NCBI RefSeq assembly: GCF_017654505.1
Contig: NC_054538.1
Coordinates: 26,313,674-26,377,673, forward strand
Source of the DNA: Polyodon spathula
Lineage: Eukaryota > Chordata > Actinopteri > Acipenseriformes > Polyodontidae
Length of the DNA: 64,000 bases
Direction of reading: 5' to 3'
The notes under the pieces: model-generated
What the model was told of the DNA's origin: nothing
The model's input: only the letters and a program-made list of their open reading frames with translations
Database searches by the model: none
Shown: piece by piece, positions 1 to 9,911 of the stretch
How the letters are laid out: every line of letters begins with the position of its first letter
How positions within the stretch are numbered: the stretch's first letter is position 1
Translations under genes and position numbers: made by a program

Positions 1-1714
1 CTCTAGGCGCACTGTTTAGGAACGTCTAAATGTTAATAACTGAGACATACCATAATAGTTTGGTGATATCATACTCCCTTGACAACAATTGACATCCACA
101 CAACATGTCAGAAATATAAAGCAATAGTTTATTTAAGGGAAAAAGGAGTGCACAACAAATCTAATATTACAGAAAGGAAAGGCTATTGGTTAGAGGTGTG
201 AATAGTAATATGCAGTTCATTGATTCCATAGTCAAACAATTACAACGACCATAACATCATTAGCATACATGGTTAATATACTAATATTGAATATGTCTTT
301 TCACACAACGTGTCTACTTTGCATTAATATTTTCAATACCCGTTTCTTGTTGTAATAGATCATGTCGATATGCACGAGAATTAATTCAACTTCCTGTTCA
401 GCAAGGAATCCAACATTCCTGTACCCAATTTAGCAAATTGATTTTACCGTGTTAATTTAGTTTAGACGTGATGTACCAAACTAATTTGATAAACTAACGT
501 GATGTACCAAATTATCTCAAATGGGGCAATGATGAAATTCTCTTCTTTTACGAGGCAACTTCTTTTGAGTTGCACATTTCAAACAAACATAATACATTTC
601 CTACACACTCAAACAGGAAGTTATATTCTATTCCTAGTACAGTTTCCACTTAACTTGACAGCATTTGCTTCAGTTACTTTCAAGTTATAAAGTATTTAAT
701 ATTAGACATGTTGAATACTTATCGATTTCCATATACAGAAGTCAATCTGAGTCGATGAATACTGCAGCTCTCTGGATCCGCAGTTTCAATGTAGTTGGTA
801 CTTTGCTGTACGCATTGTATTGCTAGCCTCACAATAAACAAAATTCCTTTTCAAATGGAGATCAGCTTGTTGATCTCCAAGGCTTGCAACATTATCTTTG
901 TTGTTGGCAGTTTTCCCACTGGGAACAGTTCTGTTGATCAAGCATAACTCAGTTCAGCTAATGCGTTGCAATTGAAAAGTTATATAGGTTGCATAGCCTA
1001 AATGTTCTTGTGGCGATTCTCTTGGAAATTTTCCAAAAACATAACTGATGGCTTTGCTTCAGTTTGTTTCATGCAGATACATGAAAACAAAGACCCGCTT
1101 TCCGATTAATGCAGGGTATCCCGTCTACTGATCCAGTCTCTCTTGGGACAGACAGCAGGGCCCTTCCTCAGGAGATGATTTTAGCCATTATTCAGAACAT
1201 TGGTTCTTCCTTGCCTTCTGTGAATTCGAGCACGTGTGCTCCTATGACTCTGCAACTTTGTTCAGGACAGTGTAGCATCCATTTCGTTCCTCCGAACTCC
1301 CAGCCAACTCTAGCAGGTGGACACTACTTGTGCACACCTCTTTTGAGGTCAGACAAGTGATTGGTTGATTTTTTTTTTTTATTTTGGGCAGTACCCGAGT
1401 TCACATGAAATGTCTTTCACTGGTTTTTATCGGACTGTTCTCATCTTAGTGTAAAGGTACTCAGAACTGTCTGGAAGTTGCCCTCAGCAAAATACTACTG
1501 GCATCAAAATAACTCATTCAGTGATAGGCAGAGATAAAACACTTGTCCAGCAGTTAGTTTACAATTCTTTCTAATAGCATTCTTTGTCAGTGGGGGAGTT
1601 GGAGACCAGAAACCAAGAAGACACAGAGAATGGTTTAAACCCCCCCCCCCCTGTATATTCTAATTCTTTTACTTTCATGCACAGAATGATACGATGACAA
1701 CCCCCCTCTGACAC
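1..1714. other. AT-rich DNA, no gene recognised
   Basis: I see no convincing coding region, RNA gene or repeat family here. Open frames are short and have no recognisable motif. A short poly-C run lies near 1640-1651. The last part approaches the decayed Tc1 element that follows. Confidence 0.5.
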
Positions 1715-1892
1715 TACAGCATCTGGTACCAATCCAAGTGCCAGTGCCGTTTAACAAACTCTAGGCGCTTACATTTGGTTGCTCTCAACAAAGGCTTTTT
1801 TCTCTGTCAACCCTTCCAAATAGGCTATTGGCATGAAGGTGGCATCTAATTGTAGATTTGGAGACTTGGTGACCCCAAGATGCAACCAAGTT

Positions 1893-2055
1893 CTATAATT
1901 CTCCAGCTGTGGCCCTTGGATTCTTCATTGCCTCTTGAACCATCTTCCGCACTGTGCTTGGGGGCAAGATTCTCTTGCGTCTTCTACCAGGCAGATTTAC
2001 CACTGTTCCACTGGTTTTGAACTTTTTAATTATTCCCCTAATAGTGGTAAGTGGT
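1893..2055 (-). pseudogene. Tc1 transposase N-terminal fragment (DNA-binding HTH part)
   Basis: About 53 codons in the minus strand encode the linker between the two helix-turn-helix halves of a Tc1 transposase, with the hallmark LPGR-RKR (a GRPR-like AT-hook equivalent) followed by a stretch resembling the second HTH. An intact protein would bind the terminal inverted repeats and cut at TA dinucleotides. Only the N-terminal region remains: there is no DDE catalytic domain. The open frame continues upstream to 2105, but codons beyond 2055 come from the inserted LTR, so the apparent 70-residue protein is a chimera and not a gene. Confidence 0.75.
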
Positions 2056-2548
2056 TGTGACAGCCGGCCCACCAAACAGGCTCGCTTGGGTTCTTTTTCC
2101 TTCAAAAATCACGAACGACACACACTAGACTGAAAGAAGAATAGCACTGATACGCACTTTTAATGAACACAAATAAACAAAACAGAAAGAAAAACCTAAC
2201 TCCGTTTTTGGAGCTCTCACTAAACACCAACAGGAACCTAACTAACACGCAGGACGGCTAAGCCATTTACCTGCCACAAACACCAAAAAACTTATACACG
2301 TTTCACACAATACCTTGATACGACTGCTCACTCACACAGTCGGGCTCTTCTCAGCAGCCCTGCACAGACTGGCTGCCTCTCTTAAATACCCTGCACCTGG
2401 CACTAATTTACAATTACCACCAGGTGCAGGGAATGACTAAACAAAAAAAAAAATTAAACAATTAAAACCCTTAGCCCATTCACCCAAAGTGCATTCTCAC
2501 ATGTTCTTTTAGCAGGGAGGATTTTAACCCCGTCCCTGCTATCTCACA
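2056..2548 (-). mobile_element. Solo LTR (493 bp), 5-bp TSD GTGGT, inside Tc1
   Basis: The unit begins TGTGACAGCC and ends ATCTCACA, the TG...CA ends of an LTR. It is bounded by GTGGT at 2051-2055 and GTGGT at 2549-2553, a perfect 5-bp target duplication. Minus-strand polarity is suggested by a TATTTAAG box-like motif and an ATTAAA polyadenylation-like motif read in that direction. No internal region or second LTR is present, so this is a solo LTR left by LTR-LTR recombination. Its leading AGCAGGGACGGGGTTAA resembles a stretch near the start of the LTR at 5958-8413, suggesting a related family. Confidence 0.88.
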
Positions 2549-2832
2549 GTGGTATATTTAGGTTTTTAGCTATTTTTTCTCTTTTCATTTGTGAGTTATT
2601 TGCCTTTCCCCATGGTGATGGATGACAAATGGATTTTACATGCGTGTTACCTCATTTTTATACCCCAGTGAAAAAGGAAGATGTGGAAGGCTACAATTCA
2701 GTTCCTTAAGACTGAGATGTACTTAAAAAAGTAGAATGTTAATGCAGATTTAAATTTCGTTGATTTTATTTATAAGAATCTTTGTGGTGCCAATAATTTT
2801 GACACCTATCTTTTTGAGAAAAAAAAAATTTA

Positions 2833-5800
2833 CTTGTTAAAAGTAAACATTTTCTCTGAACAACTGTATTAGTATAAAAGAATATAGTTTTCCCATATTT
2901 TGGATCATAAAATATAGCTCATTACCTGTGTTGTTTATTTTATACAGCCTTATATGTTATGGCTTCTACAATTCTTGCATAACAATACCTGATTTTAAGA
3001 TACGTTTGTAAATTATTTAAATATGTGAAAACTAACTTATCATGTAAATATGTAATACAATTGATTATTATAATTTTGTATGTAGCAGTAGTGAGGTTCT
3101 GTAGCAATACAATAAAGAGAACAGATTGGATTGTGGTATAGGACCAGTGTATAGTTTTTAGAAACATTATGTAACATGTAAGAAATTATTTAATTTTAAA
3201 ATGGAAGGTAATAAAAACCAATAACTTGTTTCCTTGTACATGTGAATTCTCTGAACTAAGTAAAAACAAATTTAAAAAAATAAAAAAAGGATATGTATTT
3301 ATAGGCATGTAAATTTAAAGAAAGTGATACCCGTTAAAAGTTCAAATTTATGAGTGATTATAGTGTAAGGTTGCCCATTGTTAGCTCAGTAACATATCTC
3401 CGCCATGATATATCAATCAGCATACAAGGGCTGTGTGATTAGAAATCAGCCTTATCTGATTGTTCTTTTCAGTCACATATTAAATAGGACAGATCTAAGG
3501 CATCATTGCTTATTTTTTGCATTTAACATTGCAGGGTTATCTGAGTGATGCAATAAATGTATATTGTACAATTACCTTTTAAAAACAAAACATTTTATGC
3601 ATAATGCATAACCTACAGAAATATGTAGCTTACCAAAATGCTTTTGTATAATATTGAATTTGTAGATGAATCAAGATTTGCAATCTTGTATTATAAACTT
3701 TGTTCTATTTGCATAAAATATTGAGTTAGTGTCATTTTAGTAAAAGTAAACCAGCCATTTAGGTTAGCAAATTAATGGATATGGCTGAAAATGATCAGAT
3801 GTTCTGAACTCAAACAAAAGGTAGGTTTACAGTTTATTCCTTATACCTTAATACAAAATCTTCCGCATTTTAATGCTGGTTACTTTTTTTAGTGTGGGAG
3901 AGCTATTTATTGTTTACTGCATGATGGTGGTTGTGTCCACATTCATGTACGTTTTCTAAACTTAAAAGAATTGTATTATGGTCATCTTATCTATGCAAAA
4001 ACAAAAATATCCACAGAAAAGTACTGAATAGTGATCCCGAGAATATATTTAGTTTAGAAGTAAAGTATGTTGATTTAACTGTGCTCTTTTTAGACAGATT
4101 TTTTTTTAATTGTTATTATTTGTGTTTTATTTAATTTTTTAACTCAAAACCATTGGCTTCACAAGTCTTTAGAAAAAAAAAATACAAAGACGATTACAGA
4201 TTTGGACCCAGTCCTTTATGAGAACTTCAATTATGTAGAATCTGCAGTGAAAACTCATCATCCAATGCTTAGATCTTTGAAAAAAGGTACTAAACCATTA
4301 ATCTTCCTGGCAGCAGCTATTACCACTGTTACTTACTTCCCCCTTTCAAGGAAATTTCACACCATGAGATTTTTGATGCATGTAGAGAAGGGTGCACTTG
4401 ACATAAGTGATGCTTGGCCAAGTTACCCTATAATCACTTTGCAAATGCACTGCTAGACCTCCTAATGACTACTCATCATTATTCTGATCCAATTCTGTTA
4501 CAAACAATAGCAAATGTTAGAGGTGTCACAACTACTGTCAACTACCCATGTTTGCTGCAATTACTGGTATGTCAGCTAAGACAGATGTTCACTGTCATCA
4601 CAATTTCACGCTGTACTATACTAGTACAATAGATAAGCAAAAGTTCCATTACACAAATACACACACACAGTATAAAGCAAAGTTAACATTAAATATGTGT
4701 AATTGCATTAAAACAAATATTACTGTAACACTATCCTGCCACAATCGCCAAACACCACAAGGCATGGAGTTTATATGCCAATCTATCCCTGTATATTGGA
4801 TTGCCTCATCCTTTTGGTCAACACTTCTGCTAAGGTCACCCTGAACATGAGCATGAGATTTGCGATCAGTTTTTTTTTTTATTTTTGCAACAATAAATAC
4901 ATCCCACTATGCACAGGTTACAAAATGAGCATGATTTAATGTCTTTAAACAATAGTTTATTTGTTCAATATTTGTGAAAAAAAAACATATTAAAACAAAA
5001 TCATGAAACCGATTCTATTGTTCTCCAGTGAGTTGTTCTCCTGCGAGCTGTTCTCTAGCGAGTTTTACTCCAGTGACCTGGTCTCTAGTGAGTTGTTTTC
5101 CAGAACTTCAAACTCATGCAAGAAGTGACTTTTCAGCTCACACTGGTAAGGTGAGACTTTAGCAACATTTGCATTTAACTTCTCATTAGTTGTTGTAAAC
5201 TTGAAAACTCTCAACACCTTGCAAGCGCCAGCTCAAGCACACTGAGGAAATATGCATGCCACAGAATCACTTGTATGAGAGCTAGCGACATTTTTCAGCT
5301 CTTACCAGTAAATAAGATGATTTTTTCCATAGGTACTGAGAGAACCAAAAGCCAGATTAATAAAACAATGTTAGAGTGACTGTGTAAAAAAGAAATCCCA
5401 ATATAAAAGAAAGGCAATACAAAAGTAATTTTCACTGCATAAGAGGTCCTGCTGGTGCTGAAGCATCCATACCATCAATTTTTTGCAACACATTAAAACA
5501 ATGGACAGAAAAAAAAGGTTGTCATATACTTAGCAGTTGATGGTTTATTGTTATTTGTTTCTGATTTTATGTAAAACTCTACTGGGAGAAAGTGGTAGTG
5601 GTTTTATTTTATTTCCAGGGTGTGTAAGTAATAAAATATTACTTAAATGTTTAATTTGTGTTGTGGATAAGCTTTTTTATTGACTTTTAAAAATTGCTGC
5701 AACTGAAGAAGCAGTTTTTTTTTTTTTTTAAGTATTTATTTTTAATTCAGCTTATCATTTCAAGGCTTGAAAAGCTGAAGTCTTTTGAAAAAAATGTTAA

Positions 5801-5858
5801 CTTTCTCCCTAGTCGGTTAAGTTTTAAAATGGACAACCAAATTGCACAACGTTTTGGC
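2833..5858. other. AT-rich DNA, no gene recognised
   Basis: No supported feature. Candidate frames near 3.9-4.9 kb are short, lack recognisable domains and show the A/T-biased composition of noncoding DNA. Imperfect GAGTTGTTCTCC-type repeats near 5030-5100 form a small degenerate tandem array. Confidence 0.5.
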
Positions 5859-5865
5859 ATATATA

Positions 5866-5910
<45 letters not shown>
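5859..5910. repeat. (TA)n microsatellite, left
   Basis: About 52 bp of almost pure TA. It directly abuts the proposed left end of the pogo/Tigger-like element. A second TA tract abuts the right end. Confidence 0.9.
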
Positions 5911-5911
<1 letters not shown>

Positions 5912-5957
5912 CCCTTTCTATACGAGCTACCTATATACGAGATTTCAATTATACGAG

Positions 5958-6374
5958 TGTGGCAGGCTGGCGAGTGGATAGAGGCCCAGAGACAGACTGC
6001 AGTTCAAAAAAAATAACTATTTTATTATAAATAAACACAAAATGAAAGGGCACAAGGGCCAAAACAAAGCAATTTAAACACAAAAAAGATAAAAAGCAAA
6101 ACTTACAAAAATAACAGTTTCCAGGCTGGGCAATGCCTTCACTGGATTCAAACTTTCTACACAACCAAAAAAAACCAACCTGCTTCCTCAGCTCCCTCTC
6201 CCCCAAATGAGAAGCAGAGGCCTCCTTTTATATCAGGTGGCTGGGCGCTGATTGATCGTTAATCAACCTAATCAACTAATCAACCCCAGCCACCTGAACA
6301 TAATAAACCCAGGCAGGTAGGGGAAGTTAACCCCATCCCTGCCAATTTAAAGGGCAGAGCTTTGCTCTGCCACA
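5958..6374 (-). repeat. 3' LTR of the non-autonomous element (417 bp)
   Basis: Begins TGTGGCAGGC and ends CTCTGCCACA on the plus strand. It is the downstream copy for the minus-strand element and matches the copy at 7998-8413 except for one A. The stop codon of the element's ORF (6327-6329) lies inside this LTR. Confidence 0.95.
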
Positions 6375-7883
6375 CACCTCCCCCCATGTACAACGTACAC
6401 TGGCCGCAATCGGCCAACTCCCCCCTTCCCCCCACCCTCCCCACCCCCCTCCCCCCAAGAGTCCAATTATGTCCCTTGGGTGGGCTGTTATGGTGGGTGG
6501 TGGTGGGCGGGGTTGATGTCGGAGCCCCCAAGCCTTCTTTGGTTGAGGGGGCCCCGAATCTCCAAGGTAGCACGGCGACGGCGGCCCGGCTCCCTCTGGT
6601 GGGAGAGGCGGCGACGGCGGCCCGGCTCCCTCTGGTGGCGGAGGCGGCGGCGGCGGCCCGGCTCCCTCTGGTGGCGGAGGCGGCGGCGGCGGCCCGGCTC
6701 CCTCTGGTGGCGGAGGCGGCGGCGGCGGCCCGGCTCCCTCTGGAGGCGGCGGCGGCGGCCCGGCTCCCTCTGGTGGCGGAGGCGGCGGCGGCGGCCCGGC
6801 TCCCTCTGGTGGCGGAGGCGGCCCGGCGGCCCGGCTCCCTCTGGTGGCGGAGGCGGCGGCGGCGGCCCGGCTCCCTCTGGTGGCGGAGGCGGCGGCGGCG
6901 GCCCGGCTCCCTCTGGTGGCGGAGGCGGCGGCGGCTCCCTTCCCTCTCGGGCTCTGAGAGCGGCGGCGGCGGCGGCTCCTCCCTCTCGGGCTCTGAGAGC
7001 GGCGGCGGCTCCTCACCCCTCTCTGGCTCTGGGGACGACGGCAGATCCTCCTCCCTCTCTGGCTCTGGGAGCGACGGCAGATCCTCCTCCCTCTCTGGCT
7101 CTGGGAGCGACGGCAGCCCCTCCTCCCTCTCTGGCTCTGGGAGCGACGGCAGATCCTCCTCCCTCTCTGGCTCTGGGAGCGACGGCAGATCCTCACCCCT
7201 CTCTGGCTCTGGGACGACGGCGGCTCCTCACCCCTCTCTGGCTCTGGGGACGACGGCAGCTCCTCACCCCCCTCTGGCTCTGGGGACGACGGAGGCTCCT
7301 CACCCCTCTCTGGCTCTCGGGAAGGCGGCTCACCCCTCTCTGGCTCTCGGGAAGGCGGCTCACCCCTCTTTATTGGAGTGACCGGGGCATCTCCCATGTC
7401 TACCGCCAGGTAATTAACCACCATGAGGGCAACCTCTGGGAAGGAGGCCGGGTGGTGTTGTTCCTCCCACTGTTCCCACCTCTCCCCATCTCGACGCCAC
7501 AGCGTGTTGATAACTATGGGGAGATCGTGGACGAGGTCTGCCTCAGGGTGCATCAACCAGTCCCAGATCTCCTGGGACGGTGGTGAAGGTGGTGGTGCTG
7601 GAGGTAGTGGGGTGGCCCCTGATGCCCGGGGTGAACACTGCACCTCTTCCTGGGCCTGGTTGTAGGGGCATCCTGCCCAGTTGTGGCCGTCCTCCTCACA
7701 CCGGCCACACCAGTTTGCCGGTGGCACGTCTGGGCAGGACCGCCAACGATGGTCCTCCTTCCCACACCAGGAACACCAGGGGAAGAGGCTGGCCGGGTCC
7801 TCCAGCGGTGGCTGCAGCAGCTTACATTTCTTCAGCTGCTGCTGCTTTTCCTGCCTTTGCCGCTGTCTGCTCTTCTTTCCCAT
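6327..7883 (-). CDS. Two-zinc-knuckle, Pro/RS-rich Gag-NC-like protein of the LTR element (518 aa)
   Basis: I chose the ATG at 7881-7883 because it follows the primer site and leader; the frame is open upstream only through the leader and LTR. The first 40 residues are rich in K, R and Q. Two CX2CX4HX4C zinc knuckles follow, like a retroviral nucleocapsid: CSWCGKEDHRWRSC and CGRCEEDGHNWAGC. Next is a Trp-containing acidic segment of about 80 residues, then low-complexity repeats in blocks: PEPERGEEPPSS units, SQSQRGRRICRR units, Ala/Arg/Ser units, then PPPPPPEGAG units. Tail blocks are one DNA repeat read in different frames. The last 15 residues are encoded by the 3' LTR. No capsid domain, protease or polymerase is recognised. 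The likely role is packaging the element's RNA, an inference from the zinc knuckles. Cellular activity is unknown. Confidence 0.7.
   Translation of the reverse strand: MGKKSRQRQRQEKQQQLKKCKLLQPPLEDPASLFPWCSWCGKEDHRWRSCPDVPPANWCGRCEEDGHNWAGCPYNQAQEEVQCSPRASGATPLPPAPPPSPPSQEIWDWLMHPEADLVHDLPIVINTLWRRDGERWEQWEEQHHPASFPEVALMVVNYLAVDMGDAPVTPIKRGEPPSREPERGEPPSREPERGEEPPSSPEPEGGEELPSSPEPERGEEPPSSQSQRGVRICRRSQSQRGRRICRRSQSQRGRRGCRRSQSQRGRRICRRSQSQRGRRICRRPQSQRGVRSRRRSQSPRGRSRRRRRSQSPRGKGAAAASATRGSRAAAAASATRGSRAAAAASATRGSRAAGPPPPPEGAGPPPPPPPPEGAGPPPPPPEGAGPPPPPPPPEGAGPPPPPPPPEGAGPPPPPPPPEGAGPPSPPLPPEGAGPPSPCYLGDSGPPQPKKAWGLRHQPRPPPPTITAHPRDIIGLLGGGGWGGWGEGGSWPIAASVRCTWGEVCGRAKLCPLNWQGWG
6375..6385 (-). 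other. Polypurine tract of the non-autonomous element
   Basis: On the minus strand GGGGGGAGGTG lies directly against the 3' LTR boundary, the expected position for a plus-strand DNA primer. It is inside the open reading frame. Confidence 0.65.
6583..7370. repeat. GC-rich tandem repeats within the ORF
   Basis: Two successive arrays are visible. At 6583-6950 units of about 33-36 bp share CCCGGCTCCCTCTGGTGGCG. At about 7010-7370 units of about 35-36 bp share CTCTCTGGCTCTGGGA. Small length differences between units shift the reading frame along the array. Long open frames on the plus strand here are shadows of this composition. Confidence 0.85.
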
Positions 7884-7921
7884 TTTTTTTTTTTTTTTTT
7901 TTTTCAAAAAAAAAAAAAAAA
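7884..7921 (-). other. Homopolymer hairpin immediately upstream of the ORF start
   Basis: Read on the minus strand, about 16 T, one G and about 22 A run straight into the ATG. The A and T runs can pair into a hairpin with its base at the start codon. Run lengths in such sequence are prone to assembly error. Confidence 0.6.
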
Positions 7922-7977
7922 TTATCCCAAAAATTCCACAAAACCAAAAATACTGCTCTGAGCCTCTAGGTGGCGCT

Positions 7978-7995
7978 ATCCCACTTCTAACACCA
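7978..7995 (-). other. Primer binding site, tRNA-Leu type
   Basis: The minus strand reads TGGTGTTAGAAGTGGGAT two bases inside the 5' LTR edge. It matches the complement of the 3' end of vertebrate tRNA-Leu (CACTTCTGACACCA) with one mismatch. Reverse transcription would start here from a tRNA-Leu primer. Confidence 0.8.
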
Positions 7996-7997
7996 AA

Positions 7998-8413
7998 TGT
8001 GGCAGGCTGGCGAGTGGATAGAGGCCCAGAGACAGACTGCAGTTCAAAAAAAATAACTATTTTATTATAAATAAACACAAAATGAAAGGGCACAAGGGCC
8101 AAAACAAAGCAATTTAAACACAAAAAAGATAAAAAGCAAAACTTACAAAAATAACAGTTTCCAGGCTGGGCAATGCCTTCACTGGATTCAAACTTTCTAC
8201 ACAACCAAAAAAACCAACCTGCTTCCTCAGCTCCCTCTCCCCCAAATGAGAAGCAGAGGCCTCCTTTTATATCAGGTGGCTGGGCGCTGATTGATCGTTA
8301 ATCAACCTAATCAACTAATCAACCCCAGCCACCTGAACATAATAAACCCAGGCAGGTAGGGGAAGTTAACCCCATCCCTGCCAATTTAAAGGGCAGAGCT
8401 TTGCTCTGCCACA
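7998..8413 (-). repeat. 5' LTR of the non-autonomous element (416 bp)
   Basis: For minus-strand transcription this is the promoter copy. It contains a TATAAAAGG box (complement at 8263-8271) and an AATAAA polyadenylation signal (complement at 8061-8066), dividing it into U3, R and U5 in the correct order. Confidence 0.93.
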
Positions 8414-9094
8414 ACGAGACACATAAATTAATACCTGTTTTTCCACTAAACAAACATATTTTCGCTCTTACTAGAAGGGAATTCACAAAGTGGCCGATTG
8501 TATTGCGTTTGCGCAAGGCGTACGTCACAGCATTCACCACCACCACCGACATCCCAGCATGTGCTGGGAGCCTTCTTTGTCTTTGTACGGTTCTCGTGTT
8601 GTCTCGTGTGCATAGCAGTTCTCAGTTACTTCTGCTATCTCTACTTAAGTGTTTTTTTAAAATTCTGTTTAATATTTAATATTCTCTTTTAATTTTTCTT
8701 TTCATAACTGTGCGTTATTTATTGTTATCATTTTTACAACTTTATTAATATTTACTATAACGTACATTTCTAACACTATGATAAGCGCATGAAAGAAAAC
8801 TGTGTCAGCCCAGGTCTCTATTTGAGGGGGGCTCATGCATGAGATTGTTTATTTGTCATTTACTTAAGGTTAATTTCTTTAATAATTGATACAGAATTTC
8901 AGTGATTTCATATTTAGATACCGTTCTGCCCTTTATTAAGGGGAATTTTAAGTGTTGAAGAGGACATTTTTTGGGCTCTGTAATCAATCGAAGATTATAA
9001 CATGGGAACCAATGGGGATTTCATTTCTGTTATATGAGATTTCGCCTAACGAGCAGTTTTCAAGGAACAAATTACTCTTGTATAACGAGGGATT

Positions 9095-9096
<2 letters not shown>

Positions 9097-9163
<67 letters not shown>

Positions 9164-9186
9164 TATATATATAATATATATATATA
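9097..9186. repeat. (TA)n microsatellite, right
   Basis: About 90 bp of nearly pure TA abutting the right terminus of the pogo/Tigger-like element. It probably represents the other half of the tract into which that element inserted. Confidence 0.9.
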
Positions 9187-9638
9187 ATCTCAAATGTATA
9201 GGTAATAGTCCATAGAGATTTGAGATTTCAGTATATCATGAGCTACATTGGTAAATATTGACTTACCCTTTTTATCAATTAACATTTATTTCTAAATTTT
9301 TTGTATTCATTCAGGGACATACCTAAATGTTGCCCATCCTGTGAATACTTTTCCATTTTTTATATTCTATTTTAAAGATTTTCAAGCAAACCAATGCCAA
9401 ACACAACAGGGTATAAAAAATTATTTCCATTACATGAGTAGATGTTGAACTTTATGCTGATTTGAACTCGGCTTGCACCAAGATAAGAATCAACTAAGAC
9501 GTAGCTTTGCAGTAATCTAATGTGATCCATCTGCATCTCCATCCATTTACGTTGTTTTCCATTTGATGATGTAGATATCCTTCTGTCTGGTGTTGACTGC
9601 TGAAGTGTAATGCTGGCTCCAGGGATCAACTCATTTTG

Positions 9639-9665
9639 CCCCCCCCCCCCCCCCCCCCCCCCCCC
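9639..9665. repeat. Poly-C run (27 bp)
   Basis: An uninterrupted run of 27 C within the LINE 3' tail. The second copy of this tail (near 52297) reads GCCTCCTCAG at the equivalent point, so the run expanded here or is an assembly artefact. Confidence 0.9.
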
Positions 9666-9911
9666 TGCGCATCAGCACACACAACGGCTGTGATTCTGGC
9701 TCCGGGGATCAACCCAGTGCAGTCTGACAACCATCTGGATTGAGCTAAGTAGGGTACATCTCTGGGGTCTTCAAGTGGGCACCTTCCATTCTCGGTGTTT
9801 CGTTGACTAGCCCACGACACCTCAAGAGGGCTCAACAGTGATTCTGGCGTCCTAGCATCATCCCCCACCATTATCCAATTAGCTCTCCTGTATATCCGAG
9901 TTGTTTTCTTT

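Larger units (their letters stand above)
1715..2832 (-). mobile_element. Tc1-like DNA transposon fragment, split by a solo LTR
   Basis: The minus strand carries the N-terminal part of a Tc1-like transposase (1893-2050). After a 493-bp insertion the homology resumes at about 2554 with the 5' untranslated part of the same transposon. The outer end near 2790-2832 has the GGTGCCAATAATTTTG signature common near termini of fish Tc1 elements. The C-terminal DDE domain is absent, so the left side is truncated near 1715. Assignment rests on remembered similarity to fish Tc1 families and on continuity across the insertion. The exact left end is uncertain. Confidence 0.75.
5958..8413 (-). mobile_element. 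Young non-autonomous LTR retrotransposon encoding one zinc-knuckle protein
   Basis: Two direct repeats of 417 and 416 bp flank a 1623-bp interior. The whole unit is bounded by ACGAG at 5953-5957 and ACGAG at 8414-8418, a perfect 5-bp duplication. Read on the minus strand it has LTR, primer site, one ORF, purine tract, LTR. There is no protease, RT, RNase H or integrase, so it must borrow these in trans. The two LTRs differ only by one A in an A-run, implying very recent insertion. It is nested in a pogo/Tigger-like element and resembles elements called LARD or TRIM, but unlike typical ones it retains a long protein-coding frame. Confidence 0.9.
5911..9096. mobile_element. Pogo/Tigger-like non-autonomous DNA transposon carrying a nested LTR element
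   Basis: The left end (5911-5957) reads ACCCTTTCTATACGAG followed by a second copy of a TATACGAG-type motif. The reverse complement of the right end (about 9000-9096) reads TGTAATCCCTCGTTATAC followed by related CGAAATCTC and ATATAAC motifs. These terminal repeats of ATACGAG/ATAACGAG words are typical of pogo/Tigger elements. Without the nested LTR retrotransposon at 5958-8413 the unit would be about 730 bp. No transposase is encoded. Both ends touch (TA)n tracts, which fits the TA target preference of the superfamily. Family assignment is by remembered pattern. Confidence 0.5.

Noticed and set aside
4202..4844. Cluster of three plus-strand frames
   Set aside because: Overlapping in different frames, no motif, no flanking element; likely chance.
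6362..7586. Long plus-strand frames rich in Ala, Arg, Ser and Gly across the GC-rich repeat
   Set aside because: They are antisense shadows of the stop-free tandem repeat in the minus-strand ORF and have no domain; the LTR orientation supports the minus strand.
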